DNA of 47,374 bases from an uncultured Collinsella sp. (GTDB lineage: Bacteria > Actinomycetota > Coriobacteriia > Coriobacteriales > Coriobacteriaceae): contig UQHT01000022.1 in NCBI GenBank assembly GCA_900540875.1, positions 1 to 47,374 of the forward strand. The letters run 5' to 3'. Below the pieces are notes generated by a model. It was not told the DNA's origin. It did not search any database and was given only the letters and a program-made list of their open reading frames with translations. Below are positions 7,589-16,111 of the stretch, piece after piece (the first letter of the stretch is position 1; each line of letters begins with the position of its first letter). The translations under genes were made by a program, and so were the position numbers.

Positions 7589-10039
7589 TTAGACCAGTCC
7601 AAAGTGCTCGAGCGCCTTGACGACGCCATCTTTGTCGACCGAGTCGGTGATGTAGTCCGCGCGCTTTTTGAGATAGTCCGGTGCGTTGCCCATGGCGATG
7701 CCAACGTCGACGGCGTTCATCAGCGAGACGTCATTGCTGGCGTCGCCGATGCCGTATACGGTTCCGTGGTGGGGATCGAGGGCGTCGAGTACGGACTGGA
7801 TACCCTCGCGCTTGGTGCATTCGCGAGGCGAAATCTCGGTCACTTCGAGCTCGAGCTCGTTAAAGCAGAGCAGCGGCTCAAACGCTTGATCCTGAGCGAT
7901 GCGGTTGGCAAGCGACGTGGACATTAAGATCTTGTAGGCGCTGTAATGTTGCAGCTGCGTAATTGCATCGCCCACGGTGCGGGCGTATCCCGGGGCGTCG
8001 GGCGCATCGGCACTCATGCGAACGACGCCATTGAGTCCCTCAAAACGAATCACTTCGTCCGATTGCTCAAGAATGGGAGCAAGGCGCTGCAGCATGCCGG
8101 GCGTCATCGCCAAATCGCGAATCACGTGTCCCTCAAGTTCGACATAGCCACCCGCGAGGCAGACGATGCCGGTCCAGGGCAGCTCGAGCAGCTTTGGATG
8201 GATGCAGCTCAGCGTGCGCCCTGTGCAGATAAACGCCATATTGCCCTTGGCGACAAAATCACGGATGGCTTGCGAGACCGCTTCATTGGGATAGGGGGAG
8301 AGGTCTCGCTCGCTCTCGGGAAGCTCTTGTGCCACTCGAGGGTCTTGCCAGGCGAGTGTTCCGTCGATATCGAAGAAGCAGATATCGCCGCGCTTATGGG
8401 CTGCGCTGGCGGCAGGGGAGGCCGAGGTGGTGGGCACAAATCCCGGCTCGAGGCCCATGATCTGGTCAAAATGCTCTTTAACGCGGGGAACGGAGATGCC
8501 AATAATCACCTGGGCGGTCTTGCCCGTAATGATGAGGCCCTTGGCACCCACCGCGACAAACGACGCATTATCTGCAACGATGGAAGGGTCTGCGACCTCG
8601 ACGCGCAGGCGCGTGGCGCAGTTGGTTGCGCCCACGATATTGCCAACGCCACCTAAAAGCTGAATTACCCGCTCAGCGAGGACGTGATCTTGATCGGATT
8701 GAATACTGACCTCGTCATTGGGAGATTGCTCTTTGGCAAAGCCTCTTCCCGTTAAACGATCGATTGCCGCGCGATTGGAGACATGATCCTCGCGGCCCGG
8801 CGTCTTAAGGTCATAGACCAAGATGAGTGCTCGAAAACTAACAAAAAAGATGAGGCTAAAGGCAAGACCGATACCGAGCGCCAAAAGGTAGGAGCCGGCA
8901 TGCATTCGCATGAGTGGGATGAAGTTGAAGGCCGTCATTTCCATGAGACCGCCCGAGAAGATGCCGACGATGCCAAAGAAGTTCATGGTCATGGCAAGGC
9001 AGGAGGACAGGACGGCGTAGAGCAAAAAGAGTCCGGGATAGGTGAACATAAAGAGAAACTCGAGCGGCTCGGTGACGCCGCAGACCACCGAGGCGACGAT
9101 GGCGGGCAAAAGGATGACCTTAAGGCCGGCGCGGCGTTCGGGTTTGGCGGTGAAATAGAATGCTGCCGCGATGGCGGGAAGGCCAAAGAGCTTGCCCCAG
9201 CCGGTGGCGGTAAAACCTGCCCAGGGCGCAAGTTCATTTAAAGGGCGCGTGCTATGGGAGAGAATGGGGAGCAGGTTGGTCCACGTGGCGTAAATACCGT
9301 CGTGAATGACCAGATTGTCGTAATAGATGGGCATATAGAGCAGATGGTGCAGCCCCATGGGCTCGAGCGCTCGCTCCAAAAACACAAAGATGCCCACGCC
9401 GAAGGGGCCGACGCCCGCAAGTGCGTGGCGCAGCGTTTCGGTCACGGCGTATGCGAAGGGCACGATGGCGGCCGAGATGGCGGCAAGGGCAAACACGGCA
9501 AAAAAGCTGATGAGGTAGACCAGCGAGGAACCCGAGAAGGTGCCGAGCCAATCGGGAACCTTGGCATCGTAGAAGCGGTCATGGATGGCGACGACGGTTG
9601 CCGATACCGCCAGCGGGCCGATAATGCCGGTGTCGAGCGTCTTGATGCCGTCGATGACGGTGATACCGCTGGCGGGGGTCAAAGATGATGGGTACTTAAG
9701 CCCAAGGTTGTCTCCGCTCAGCTTAATGATCTCGCTCAAAAAGAAGCAATAGGCAAAATAGGCCACGAGTGCCTCGAGGCAGCAGCGTGCCGGTTGCTTT
9801 TGGGCAAGACCGATAGGCAGCGCTACGGCAAAAAGGAGCGGGAGACGTTTAAAGACCGTCCACGAGCCGCGCTGGATGATGGTCCAGAAAACGTACCAAG
9901 GGGTTCCGTATACGGCGAGGTCACCGACGATGTCTACGGTCGTGGCGAGGGCGGAGATGCCGACCATGAGGCCTGATATAGAAAACAGCATGGCGGGCGC
10001 GAACATTGCCCCGCCAAAACGTTGGATTTTCTGCAGCAT
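7589..10039 (-). CDS. PTS EIIC-EIIB (glucose/maltose class) fused to a HAD phosphatase
   Basis: ATG at 10039 is chosen over the upstream ATG at 10075 because GAAAGG lies about 7 nt before it and the protein then begins MLQKIQRFGGAMFAPA, typical of EIIC. The 816 residues comprise EIIC (about 1-430, many membrane helices), EIIB (about 450-535, phospho-accepting Cys474 in NCATRLRV), an Ala/Ser linker, and a Cof-type HAD hydrolase (about 552-816) with nucleophile Asp557 and Asp559 in FFDIDGT and the metal site GDASND near 765-770. The C-B order resembles MalX/PtsG-type permeases. The likely reaction is import and phosphorylation of an alpha-glucoside such as maltose, then dephosphorylation by the fused domain. 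No EIIA domain is visible. It is divergent from a GntR regulator. Confidence 0.88.
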   Translation of the reverse strand: MLQKIQRFGGAMFAPAMLFSISGLMVGISALATTVDIVGDLAVYGTPWYVFWTIIQRGSWTVFKRLPLLFAVALPIGLAQKQPARCCLEALVAYFAYCFFLSEIIKLSGDNLGLKYPSSLTPASGITVIDGIKTLDTGIIGPLAVSATVVAIHDRFYDAKVPDWLGTFSGSSLVYLISFFAVFALAAISAAIVPFAYAVTETLRHALAGVGPFGVGIFVFLERALEPMGLHHLLYMPIYYDNLVIHDGIYATWTNLLPILSHSTRPLNELAPWAGFTATGWGKLFGLPAIAAAFYFTAKPERRAGLKVILLPAIVASVVCGVTEPLEFLFMFTYPGLFLLYAVLSSCLAMTMNFFGIVGIFSGGLMEMTAFNFIPLMRMHAGSYLLALGIGLAFSLIFFVSFRALILVYDLKTPGREDHVSNRAAIDRLTGRGFAKEQSPNDEVSIQSDQDHVLAERVIQLLGGVGNIVGATNCATRLRVEVADPSIVADNASFVAVGAKGLIITGKTAQVIIGISVPRVKEHFDQIMGLEPGFVPTTSASPAASAAHKRGDICFFDIDGTLAWQDPRVAQELPESERDLSPYPNEAVSQAIRDFVAKGNMAFICTGRTLSCIHPKLLELPWTGIVCLAGGYVELEGHVIRDLAMTPGMLQRLAPILEQSDEVIRFEGLNGVVRMSADAPDAPGYARTVGDAITQLQHYSAYKILMSTSLANRIAQDQAFEPLLCFNELELEVTEISPRECTKREGIQSVLDALDPHHGTVYGIGDASNDVSLMNAVDVGIAMGNAPDYLKKRADYITDSVDKDGVVKALEHFGLV

Positions 10040-10078
10040 AATATGCCTTTCGGATGCAACATGCTGTGCGAGCAAGAA

Positions 10079-10091
10079 CGTTTAAACAATG
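10079..10091 (-). promoter_or_regulatory. Putative GntR operator, site 1
   Basis: CGTTTAAACAATG lies 40 nt upstream of the PTS-HAD start codon. On the minus strand it reads CATTGTTTAAACG, matching the TTGTTTAAAC motif seen at four other maltodextrin-gene sites in the window. Confidence 0.5.
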
Positions 10092-10199
10092 AACTCATTG
10101 TAGAGGACTGGCTGCTTGCCGCATTGACGGTTTTGATTCGGTCCGATTTGGGTTTCGGGGGAACCGTCGACGGTAAATAATCCGTGCTTTACCGATAAT

Positions 10200-10212
10200 C
10201 GGTTTAAACAAC
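10200..10212 (+). promoter_or_regulatory. Putative GntR operator, site 2
   Basis: CGGTTTAAACAAC lies about 52 nt upstream of the GntR start codon, where it could give autoregulation. It shares GTTTAAACAA with site 1. Confidence 0.5.
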
Positions 10213-10263
10213 TTTAAGAAATGCTATCGTGCCTAGCCATACATATTCATTAGAGGTGAAATC

Positions 10264-10983
10264 ATGCCAAAAGCGATTTACGAAGGAATCTACCGCGAGA
10301 TCCGTTCGCGCATCATCAACGGGACCTATGCGTTTCAGGAGATGCTGCCAACCGAAGCCGAGCTGACCGCGGAGTTTGGCTGCACGCGCAATACCGTTCG
10401 ACGCGCCTTGAGCATGCTGGCCGACCAGATGTTTGTGCAGCCTATACACGGTAAGGGCGTGCGCGTTATTTGGCTTAAGGGCGAAACCGACATGCTGGGC
10501 GCACTCGAAGAGGTTGAGTCGTTTGGCGAGTTCGCAAAACGCAACAATGCCGTCGCATCGACCGAGGTCAAGTCTTTTGAACATTTGATTTGCACTGAGC
10601 AACTCTCACGTCGCCTGGGCTTTAAGGTGGGCGAGGAGCTGATTCGCGTAGTGCGTGTCCGAAGCCTCAACGGCAGCGCGCGCCAAGTGGACCATGGCTA
10701 CTTTTTGGCGTCGATCGCCAAGGGCCTGACCCCCGAGATCGCGGCGGATTCTATCTACGGCTATCTGGAGCACAAGCGCGGCGTCAAAGTGATGGCGAGC
10801 CGTCGTACGGTGAGTGTCGAGCTCGCCAACGATGAAGACTGCAGCTATCTGGACCTCGGCAAGTACAACTGCGTCGCCGTTATGGAGAGCCAGTCGTACA
10901 CCTCGGACGGCATCTTGTTCGAGGTCACGCATGCCCGCACACACCCCGAGATCTTCCATTACCGCGTCAATTCCAAGCGATAG
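10264..10983 (+). CDS. GntR-family regulator, UTRA (HutC/TreR-like) class
   Basis: This 239-residue protein has an N-terminal winged helix (residues 1-70; PTEAELTAEFGCTRNTVRRAL is the recognition region) and a UTRA effector-binding domain (about 90-239). AGAGGTGA precedes the ATG by about 5 nt. It is divergent from the PTS-HAD gene and upstream of the ABC importer, so it probably senses a sugar or sugar phosphate and represses both. TreR-type regulators bind TTGTNNANACAA-like palindromes, and such sites occur on both sides of this gene and before malQ. The effector is unknown. Confidence 0.85.
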   Translation: MPKAIYEGIYREIRSRIINGTYAFQEMLPTEAELTAEFGCTRNTVRRALSMLADQMFVQPIHGKGVRVIWLKGETDMLGALEEVESFGEFAKRNNAVASTEVKSFEHLICTEQLSRRLGFKVGEELIRVVRVRSLNGSARQVDHGYFLASIAKGLTPEIAADSIYGYLEHKRGVKVMASRRTVSVELANDEDCSYLDLGKYNCVAVMESQSYTSDGILFEVTHARTHPEIFHYRVNSKR

Positions 10984-11024
10984 CCGGCTAGCTCGCAGCC
11001 TGACGAGACTCATGCCCTCAAAGC

Positions 11025-11075
11025 GAAAACGCCCGGTCAAACCGACGATGCATCGGCTTGATCGGGCGTTTTCTC
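11025..11075 (+). terminator. Terminator after the gntR gene
   Basis: GAAAACGCCCG pairs with CGGGCGTTTTC in a long imperfect stem that also pairs TCAA/TTGA and CCGA/TCGG. The 3' arm ends in TTTTCTCT. It lies about 45 nt after the gntR stop and could work in both directions. Confidence 0.7.
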
Positions 11076-11094
11076 TGCATTCGATAACAAATAA

Positions 11095-11106
11095 TTGTTT
11101 ATACAA
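11095..11106 (+). promoter_or_regulatory. Putative GntR operator, site 3
   Basis: TTGTTTATACAA is a near-perfect palindrome upstream of the sugar-binding-protein gene. Confidence 0.5.
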
Positions 11107-11169
11107 AACTTGTCAAGTATCAAGTCGAAATTACCGTTCACCGAAGTTTTTCTACCGCTCTAGTAATAC

Positions 11170-11201
11170 TTGTTCAAACAACTAGCCAAATAGCGTATTG
11201 T
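11170..11201 (+). promoter_or_regulatory. Promoter of the ABC importer with overlapping operator (site 4)
   Basis: TTCAAA (11173-11178), a 17-nt spacer and TATTGT (11196-11201) form a plausible promoter. The palindrome TTGTTCAAACAA (11170-11181) covers its -35 box and TTGTACAA overlaps the -10, so a bound regulator would block RNA polymerase. Confidence 0.5.
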
Positions 11202-11289
11202 ACAAGTCAGCAAAAGGGGCAAAGTCCCCGAGCCAATCTCCGAAGGCGGCGGCAAAGGGTGCCGCCACGGTGTGAAAGGGTGGATTGTA

Positions 11290-12606
11290 ATGAAGAACGA
11301 AATGAGCAGAAGGCAGTTCCTGGGCTTTGCTGGTTCCGCGGCTGCGGTTCTTGGTCTGGGCCTCGTGGGCTGCGGTGGTTCTGCCGGCTCTGGCTCCTCT
11401 GCTTCTGGTGACGCTGCCGAGGTCTACTTCCTCCAGTTCAAGCCCGAGGTCGACAAGGAGTGGAAGGAGATCGCCAAGGCGTACAAGAAGGAGAAGGGCG
11501 TCGAGGTCAAGATCGTGACCGCCGCCTCCAACACCTACGAGGAGAAGCTCAAGTCCGAGATGTCCAAGAGCTCCGCTCCGACGCTGTTCCAGGTCAACGG
11601 CCCCACCGGCCTTAAGAACTGGAAGGACTACTGCGCCGATCTTTCCGACACCAAGCTCCGCGGCGAGCTCATCGACGACTCCCTGGCGCTGCAGTCCGAC
11701 GGCAAGGATCTGGGTATCGACTGGGTTCAGGAGAGCTACGGCATCATTTACAACAAGGAGCTCCTCGAGAAGGCCGGCTACAAGGCCGAGGACATCAACT
11801 CCTTCGACAAGCTGAAGGCTTGCGCCGATGACATCCAGGCCCGCAAGGACGAGCTCGGCGTTGACGGTGCCTTCACTTCCGCCGGTATGGATGACTCCTC
11901 CAGCTGGCGCTACACCACGCACCTCGCCAACCTCCCGCTCTACTACGAGTTCGAGAAGGAGCACAATCAGGAGGACGACGAGATCAAGGGCGAGTATCTC
12001 GACAACTTTAAGCAGATCTTCGACCTGTACATCACCGACTCCACCTGCGATCCTTCGCAGCTCGCCTCCAAGACCGGTGACGACGCCACCAACGAGTTCG
12101 CAACCGGCAAGGCCGTCTTCTATCAGAACGGCTCTTGGGCCTACGCCGACCTCACCAAGGCCGGTATGACCGACGACCAGCTCGGCATGCTGCCGATCTA
12201 CATCGGCGTCGACGGCGAGGAGAACCAGGGCCTGTGCTCCGGCGGCGAGAACTACTGGTGCGTCAGCTCCCAGGCTTCCGAGGATGCCCAGAAGGCCACC
12301 GAGGACTTCATGTATTGGTGCGTCACTTCTGACACCGCCACCAGCATCATCGCTGACAAGATGGGTCTGACCGCCCCGTTCAAGAGCGCTAAGGAGACCA
12401 CCAACGTCTTCTCGCAGCAGGCCGTTGCTATGGCCAAGGACGGCAAGAAGACCGTTGCTTGGGACTTCGTTTACATCCCCTCTGAGGAGTGGAAGAAGAA
12501 CCTCAAGCAGGCTCTCATCGCTTATGCTGCCGACAACACCAAGTGGGACGGCGTCAAGAACGCCTTCGTCGATGGCTGGAAGACCGAGAAGGCTGCTTCC
12601 GAGTAA
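11290..12606 (+). CDS. Sugar ABC transporter substrate-binding lipoprotein
   Basis: ATG at 11290 is preferred over GTG at 11272: it follows AAAGGG by about 9 nt and gives a normal export signal. Residues 1-30 are a Tat-like signal (SRRQFLGFAG) ending in a lipobox (GLVGCGG), so the 438-residue precursor should be lipid-anchored outside the cell. The mature part matches the family-1 (maltose/multiple sugar) binding proteins. Downstream genes encode two permeases and an ATPase, and malQ/glgP lie opposite, so malto-oligosaccharide is the most likely ligand. A strong hairpin after the stop may keep expression higher than that of the permeases. Confidence 0.92.
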   Translation: MKNEMSRRQFLGFAGSAAAVLGLGLVGCGGSAGSGSSASGDAAEVYFLQFKPEVDKEWKEIAKAYKKEKGVEVKIVTAASNTYEEKLKSEMSKSSAPTLFQVNGPTGLKNWKDYCADLSDTKLRGELIDDSLALQSDGKDLGIDWVQESYGIIYNKELLEKAGYKAEDINSFDKLKACADDIQARKDELGVDGAFTSAGMDDSSSWRYTTHLANLPLYYEFEKEHNQEDDEIKGEYLDNFKQIFDLYITDSTCDPSQLASKTGDDATNEFATGKAVFYQNGSWAYADLTKAGMTDDQLGMLPIYIGVDGEENQGLCSGGENYWCVSSQASEDAQKATEDFMYWCVTSDTATSIIADKMGLTAPFKSAKETTNVFSQQAVAMAKDGKKTVAWDFVYIPSEEWKKNLKQALIAYAADNTKWDGVKNAFVDGWKTEKAASE

Positions 12607-12637
12607 GCAGTTGCTGCCCAAGCTATCTGATTAGCGA

Positions 12638-12673
12638 CAGGGGGCGGGCAGACGTAGGTTTGCCCGCCCCCTG
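12638..12673 (+). promoter_or_regulatory. Intra-operon hairpin after the binding-protein gene
   Basis: CAGGGGGCGGGCA (12638-12650) pairs perfectly with TGCCCGCCCCCTG (12661-12673). No T-run follows. Such a hairpin usually protects the upstream mRNA or partly ends transcription, leaving more binding protein than permease. Confidence 0.7.
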
Positions 12674-12693
12674 CATATTGAAAGGACCCTTCT

Positions 12694-13548
12694 ATGGGCA
12701 AAGCACTCAAACGCTGGTGGCCGCTCTTTATGCTGCCCACGTGCCTGGCGTTTATGATCGGGTTCGTGATTCCCTTTATCCAGGGTTTCTATCTCTCGTT
12801 CTGCCAGTTTATTACCATTAATAACGCGCACTTTGTCGGTATCGAGAACTACGTGCGCGCACTGTCAGATCCGCAGTTCTCCACGTCGTTCTTCTTTACC
12901 GTGGCGTTTGCCTTCCTGTCGACGGTGCTCATCAACGTGATCGCGCTGGCCATTGCGCAGGCGCTCACTCGCAAGGCGCTCAAGGGCACCAACATCTTCC
13001 GTACGATTTTCTTTATGCCTAACCTGATTGGCGGCATTGTACTGGGTTACATTTGGCAGATTCTGATCAACTGCCTGCTCTCCAACGTGGGTGCCCAGCT
13101 TATCGCCCTCAACTCCGCCGCTGGCTTCTGGGGCCTTATCATCCTGACCCTGTGGCAACAGGTCGGCTACATGATGATCATCTACATCGCCGGTCTGCAG
13201 TCCATTCCGTCTGACTACATCGAGGCCGCCAAGGTCGATGGCGCTACGGCATGGCAGACGTTTTGGAAGGTTAAGATCCCCAACCTGATGCCGACCATCA
13301 CCATCTGCCTGTTCCTGTCCATCACCAACGGCTTTAAGCTGTTCGACCAGAACCTCGCCCTTACCGGTGGCGCCCCGGCGCACTCCACCGAGATGCTCGC
13401 CCTGAACATCTACAACACGTTCTATTCGCGTGCTGGCATCGCATGGCAGGGCATCGGTCAGGCCAAGGCAGTTATCTTCTGCATCCTGGTTGTCGCTATT
13501 TCTATGATCCAGCTTAAGGCCACGAGGTCCAAGGAGGTGCAGCAGTAA
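12694..13548 (+). CDS. Sugar ABC transporter permease (MalF/UgpA type)
   Basis: This 284-residue protein with about six membrane helices carries the EAA loop that contacts the ATPase (YIEAAKVDGATAWQTFWKV, near residues 175-195). GAAAGGACC lies 6-8 nt before the ATG. It is the first of two permeases in the operon, and its stop codon overlaps the next start (TAATG). Length is normal for the family without the extra MalF periplasmic domain. Confidence 0.92.
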   Translation: MGKALKRWWPLFMLPTCLAFMIGFVIPFIQGFYLSFCQFITINNAHFVGIENYVRALSDPQFSTSFFFTVAFAFLSTVLINVIALAIAQALTRKALKGTNIFRTIFFMPNLIGGIVLGYIWQILINCLLSNVGAQLIALNSAAGFWGLIILTLWQQVGYMMIIYIAGLQSIPSDYIEAAKVDGATAWQTFWKVKIPNLMPTITICLFLSITNGFKLFDQNLALTGGAPAHSTEMLALNIYNTFYSRAGIAWQGIGQAKAVIFCILVVAISMIQLKATRSKEVQQ

Positions 13549-14387
13549 TGAAACGCGATAAGGCTATCAACCGCGCGCTCTCGATCTTCTTTACGATCCT
13601 GTCGCTCGCATGGATCTACCCCGTGTTCATGATTGCGCTCAATTCCTTTAAGAAAGCGACCGCAATCAGCACCACCACGGCGTTCGATCTGCTCACGCCC
13701 GAGACGTTCAACGGCCTCGCAAACTACGCGCACGCTCTGAACGAGCAGGGCTTTGCCTCGGCGTTTATGTACTCGCTTATCATCACGGTCACGTCGGTCG
13801 TGCTGATTCTGGTGTGCTGCTCCATGTGCGCTTGGTACGTGGTGCGCGTCAACAGCAAGATCTCGAACTTCTTCTATTACCTGTTCGTCTTCTCGATGGT
13901 CGTACCGTTCCAGATGCTCATGTTCACGCTGTCCAACCTCGCGGACCGCATCGGCTTTAACACGCCGTTTAACATCTGCTTCATCTACCTCGGTTTTGGC
14001 GCGGGCCTCGCGGTCTTTATGTTCGCCGGCTTCGTCAAGAACATCCCGCTCGAGATTGAGGAAGCGGCCATGATTGACGGCTGCAACCCGGTCCAGGTGT
14101 TCTTTAAGATCGTTCTCCCCATCATGAAGCCCACCTATCTTTCGGTCGGCATCCTCGAGACCATGTGGGTCTGGAACGACTACCTGCTGCCCTACCTTAC
14201 GCTCGACTCCACCAAGTACAAGACCATTCCTATTTTGATCCAGTACTTCCGCGGCGGCTATGGCCACGTCGAGCTCGGCCCCATGATGGCCTGCATCATG
14301 ATGGTCGTCATCCCCATCGTCATCATGTACATCTTCTGCCAGAAGTACATCATCGACGGTGTGGTGGCAGGTGCCGTCAAGGGCTGA
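13548..14387 (+). CDS. Sugar ABC transporter permease (MalG/LacG type)
   Basis: This 279-residue partner permease has six predicted helices and the EAA loop IEEAAMIDGCNPVQVFFKIV near residues 170-190. The ATG overlaps the preceding stop codon by one base, indicating translational coupling. With the protein before it, it forms the membrane channel of the importer. Confidence 0.92.
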   Translation: MKRDKAINRALSIFFTILSLAWIYPVFMIALNSFKKATAISTTTAFDLLTPETFNGLANYAHALNEQGFASAFMYSLIITVTSVVLILVCCSMCAWYVVRVNSKISNFFYYLFVFSMVVPFQMLMFTLSNLADRIGFNTPFNICFIYLGFGAGLAVFMFAGFVKNIPLEIEEAAMIDGCNPVQVFFKIVLPIMKPTYLSVGILETMWVWNDYLLPYLTLDSTKYKTIPILIQYFRGGYGHVELGPMMACIMMVVIPIVIMYIFCQKYIIDGVVAGAVKG

Positions 14388-14410
14388 TGCCGTAACTGTT
14401 TTGCAAGTTT

Positions 14411-14436
14411 TGGCGGCGCCCCTCAGCGCGGCGCCG
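14411..14436 (+). promoter_or_regulatory. Intra-operon hairpin before the ATPase gene
   Basis: GGCGGCGCC pairs with GGCGCCGC in the 68-nt gap between the second permease and the ATPase. No T-run follows, so an mRNA-processing or stability role is more likely than termination. Confidence 0.5.
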
Positions 14437-14455
14437 CGTATCGAAAGGTAGAGAC

Positions 14456-15655
14456 ATGGCCGAGATCGTTCTCAAACATGTTCAGAAGGTGTATCCCAAC
14501 AACGAGTCAAAAAAGAAGGGCTTCTTTGGCAAAAAGAAGAAGACCGAGGAGAAGAAGCACAACCTCAAGGTTACCGAGGACGGTGTGCTCGCTGTAGAGG
14601 ACTTCAACCTCACCGTTCACGACCAGGAGTTCATCGTCCTCGTTGGCCCCTCTGGCTGCGGTAAGTCCACGACGATGCGCATGGTCGCCGGCCTAGAGGA
14701 CATCACCTCCGGCGACGTGCTCATCGACGGCAAGCGCGTCAACGACGTGGCGCCCAAGGACCGCGACATCGCCATGGTGTTCCAGAGCTACGCTCTGTAC
14801 CCCAATATGACGGTGTACGAGAACATGGCGTTTACGCTCGAGCTCAAGAAGGTCCCCAAGGACGAGATCGACCGTAAGGTTCGCTCCGCTGCTGAGATCC
14901 TGGGTATTACCGAGTACCTCGACCGTAAGCCCAAGGCGCTCTCTGGCGGCCAGCGCCAGCGCGTCGCCATCGGCCGCGCCATCGTGCGTGACCCCAAGGT
15001 CTTCCTGATGGACGAGCCGCTGTCCAACCTGGATGCCAAGCTTCGTAACCAGATGCGCGCCGAGCTCATTAAGCTGCGTCACGAGATCAAGGGCACCTTC
15101 ATCTACGTTACCCACGACCAGACCGAGGCTATGACCCTCGGCGACCGCATCGTGGTCATGAAGGACGGCGTCGTCCAGCAGATCGCCACGCCGCAGGAGG
15201 TCTTCAACCATCCCGCGAACATCTTCGTCGCCGGCTTCATCGGCGTGCCGCAGATGAACTTCTTCGATGCCCAGCTGGTGCGCTCGGGCAACGGCTTTAC
15301 TGTCAAGACCGAGGATATGAACGTGGCGCTCGCCCCGGAGACTTGCGCTCAGCTTGCCCTCAACTGGGACGGCGGCGACGTGAAGGAGATTACGGCCGGC
15401 GTGCGCCCCGAGCAGATCCTGCTTGCCGACAAGGGCGAGGAGGGTGCGCTCCAGGGCACCGTCGAGGTGACCGAGCTCATGGGCTCGACCGAGCATGTCC
15501 ACGTGACCGCTCCCGACGGCCAGTTTGTCCTGATTATCCCCGTCGTCGACCTCGAGGCCAAGGGCGCGCTCAAGGCTGGCGACCCCATCTGGTTCAAGTT
15601 CGAGAAGAACGCGACTCATCTCTTCGATAAGGTGTCTGGCAAGAACCTTATCTAG
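14456..15655 (+). CDS. Sugar ABC transporter ATPase (MsmX/UgpC type) with Lys-rich insertion
   Basis: This 399-residue ATPase has Walker A GPSGCGKSTT, signature LSGGQRQRVAIGRA, Walker B VFLMDEPLSNLDA, the H-loop THDQTEAM, and a C-terminal regulatory OB/TOBE region (about 260-399). GAAAGGTAGAGAC precedes the ATG. An insertion of about 30 residues (about 16-46, rich in Lys and Glu: KKKGFFGKKKKTEEKK) separates the first beta strand from the usual GVLAVEDFNL, which normal family members lack. MsmX-type ATPases often power several sugar importers, so it may serve systems beyond this operon. Confidence 0.92.
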   Translation: MAEIVLKHVQKVYPNNESKKKGFFGKKKKTEEKKHNLKVTEDGVLAVEDFNLTVHDQEFIVLVGPSGCGKSTTMRMVAGLEDITSGDVLIDGKRVNDVAPKDRDIAMVFQSYALYPNMTVYENMAFTLELKKVPKDEIDRKVRSAAEILGITEYLDRKPKALSGGQRQRVAIGRAIVRDPKVFLMDEPLSNLDAKLRNQMRAELIKLRHEIKGTFIYVTHDQTEAMTLGDRIVVMKDGVVQQIATPQEVFNHPANIFVAGFIGVPQMNFFDAQLVRSGNGFTVKTEDMNVALAPETCAQLALNWDGGDVKEITAGVRPEQILLADKGEEGALQGTVEVTELMGSTEHVHVTAPDGQFVLIIPVVDLEAKGALKAGDPIWFKFEKNATHLFDKVSGKNLI

Positions 15656-15723
15656 GCCCGGTGCATCCAGGCCCTCCCTTTGGGCGACTGCGGCTTTGCC
15701 ATCCTTTTGCCGCGGTCACATAT

Positions 15724-15766
15724 AAGGCTCCCCTCCCGTCCACTGGGCGAGAGGGGAGCCTTTCTT
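15724..15766 (+). terminator. Terminator of the ABC importer operon
   Basis: AAGGCTCCCCTC (15724-15735) pairs with GAGGGGAGCCTT (15751-15762), followed by TCTTT. Confidence 0.85.
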
Positions 15767-15794
15767 TGTGTTGGGACTGTCTGACCGGTCGTTT

Positions 15795-16012
15795 GTCTCG
15801 ATCTGTAACGGATAGGGCCGATTTCGGACGTTAGATGTTACAGATCGAGACGGTTCCGCTGAGCTAACCATTTCATCTAAATCTGTAACACCAAAGGCGA
15901 ATTTCACCTGCTAGATGTTACAGATTGAGATAAACCCGAGGGGAGGGGCCGGTATGTCTCAATCTGTAACGGCTGGGACCGTTTTGGTTGAGTAATTGCT
16001 ACGGATCGAGAT
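15795..16012. repeat. Three tandem palindromic repeats, about 80-bp period
   Basis: Copy 1: GTCTCGATCTGTAAC (15795-15809) pairs with its exact complement at 15837-15851. Copy 2: TCTAAATCTGTAAC (15876-15889) pairs with 15917-15930 with one mismatch. Copy 3: GTCTCAATCTGTAAC (15956-15970) pairs with 15998-16012, partly by G-U pairs. Each has a 27-nt interior, and copy starts are about 80 bp apart. The array fills the gap between two convergent transcription units. I found no further copies in the window. Confidence 0.8.
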
Positions 16013-16054
16013 TGTTTGGCCGAGTCGGATCACAGGGTAACGTGCGGGCACAAA

Positions 16055-16084
16055 AAACGGAGCCGTGTTGCCACGACTCCGTTT
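16055..16084 (-). terminator. Terminator of the malQ-glgP operon
   Basis: On the minus strand AAACGGAGTCGTG and CACGGCTCCGTTT pair around a 4-nt loop and are followed by a T-run (the AAAAAA at 16052-16057 on the plus strand). Confidence 0.8.
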
Positions 16085-16111
16085 CTCAAGAGGATGGGTA
16101 AGGGGAATGAG

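Noticed and set aside
11182..12621. 479-codon antisense frame opposite the sugar-binding protein
   Set aside because: It runs through the promoter and operators of the sense gene and is Leu/Gly/Val-repetitive without recognisable domains.
15795..16012. CRISPR array
   Set aside because: There are only three diverged units, each with internal inverted arms and imperfect similarity, no identical direct repeats with unique spacers, and no cas genes nearby.
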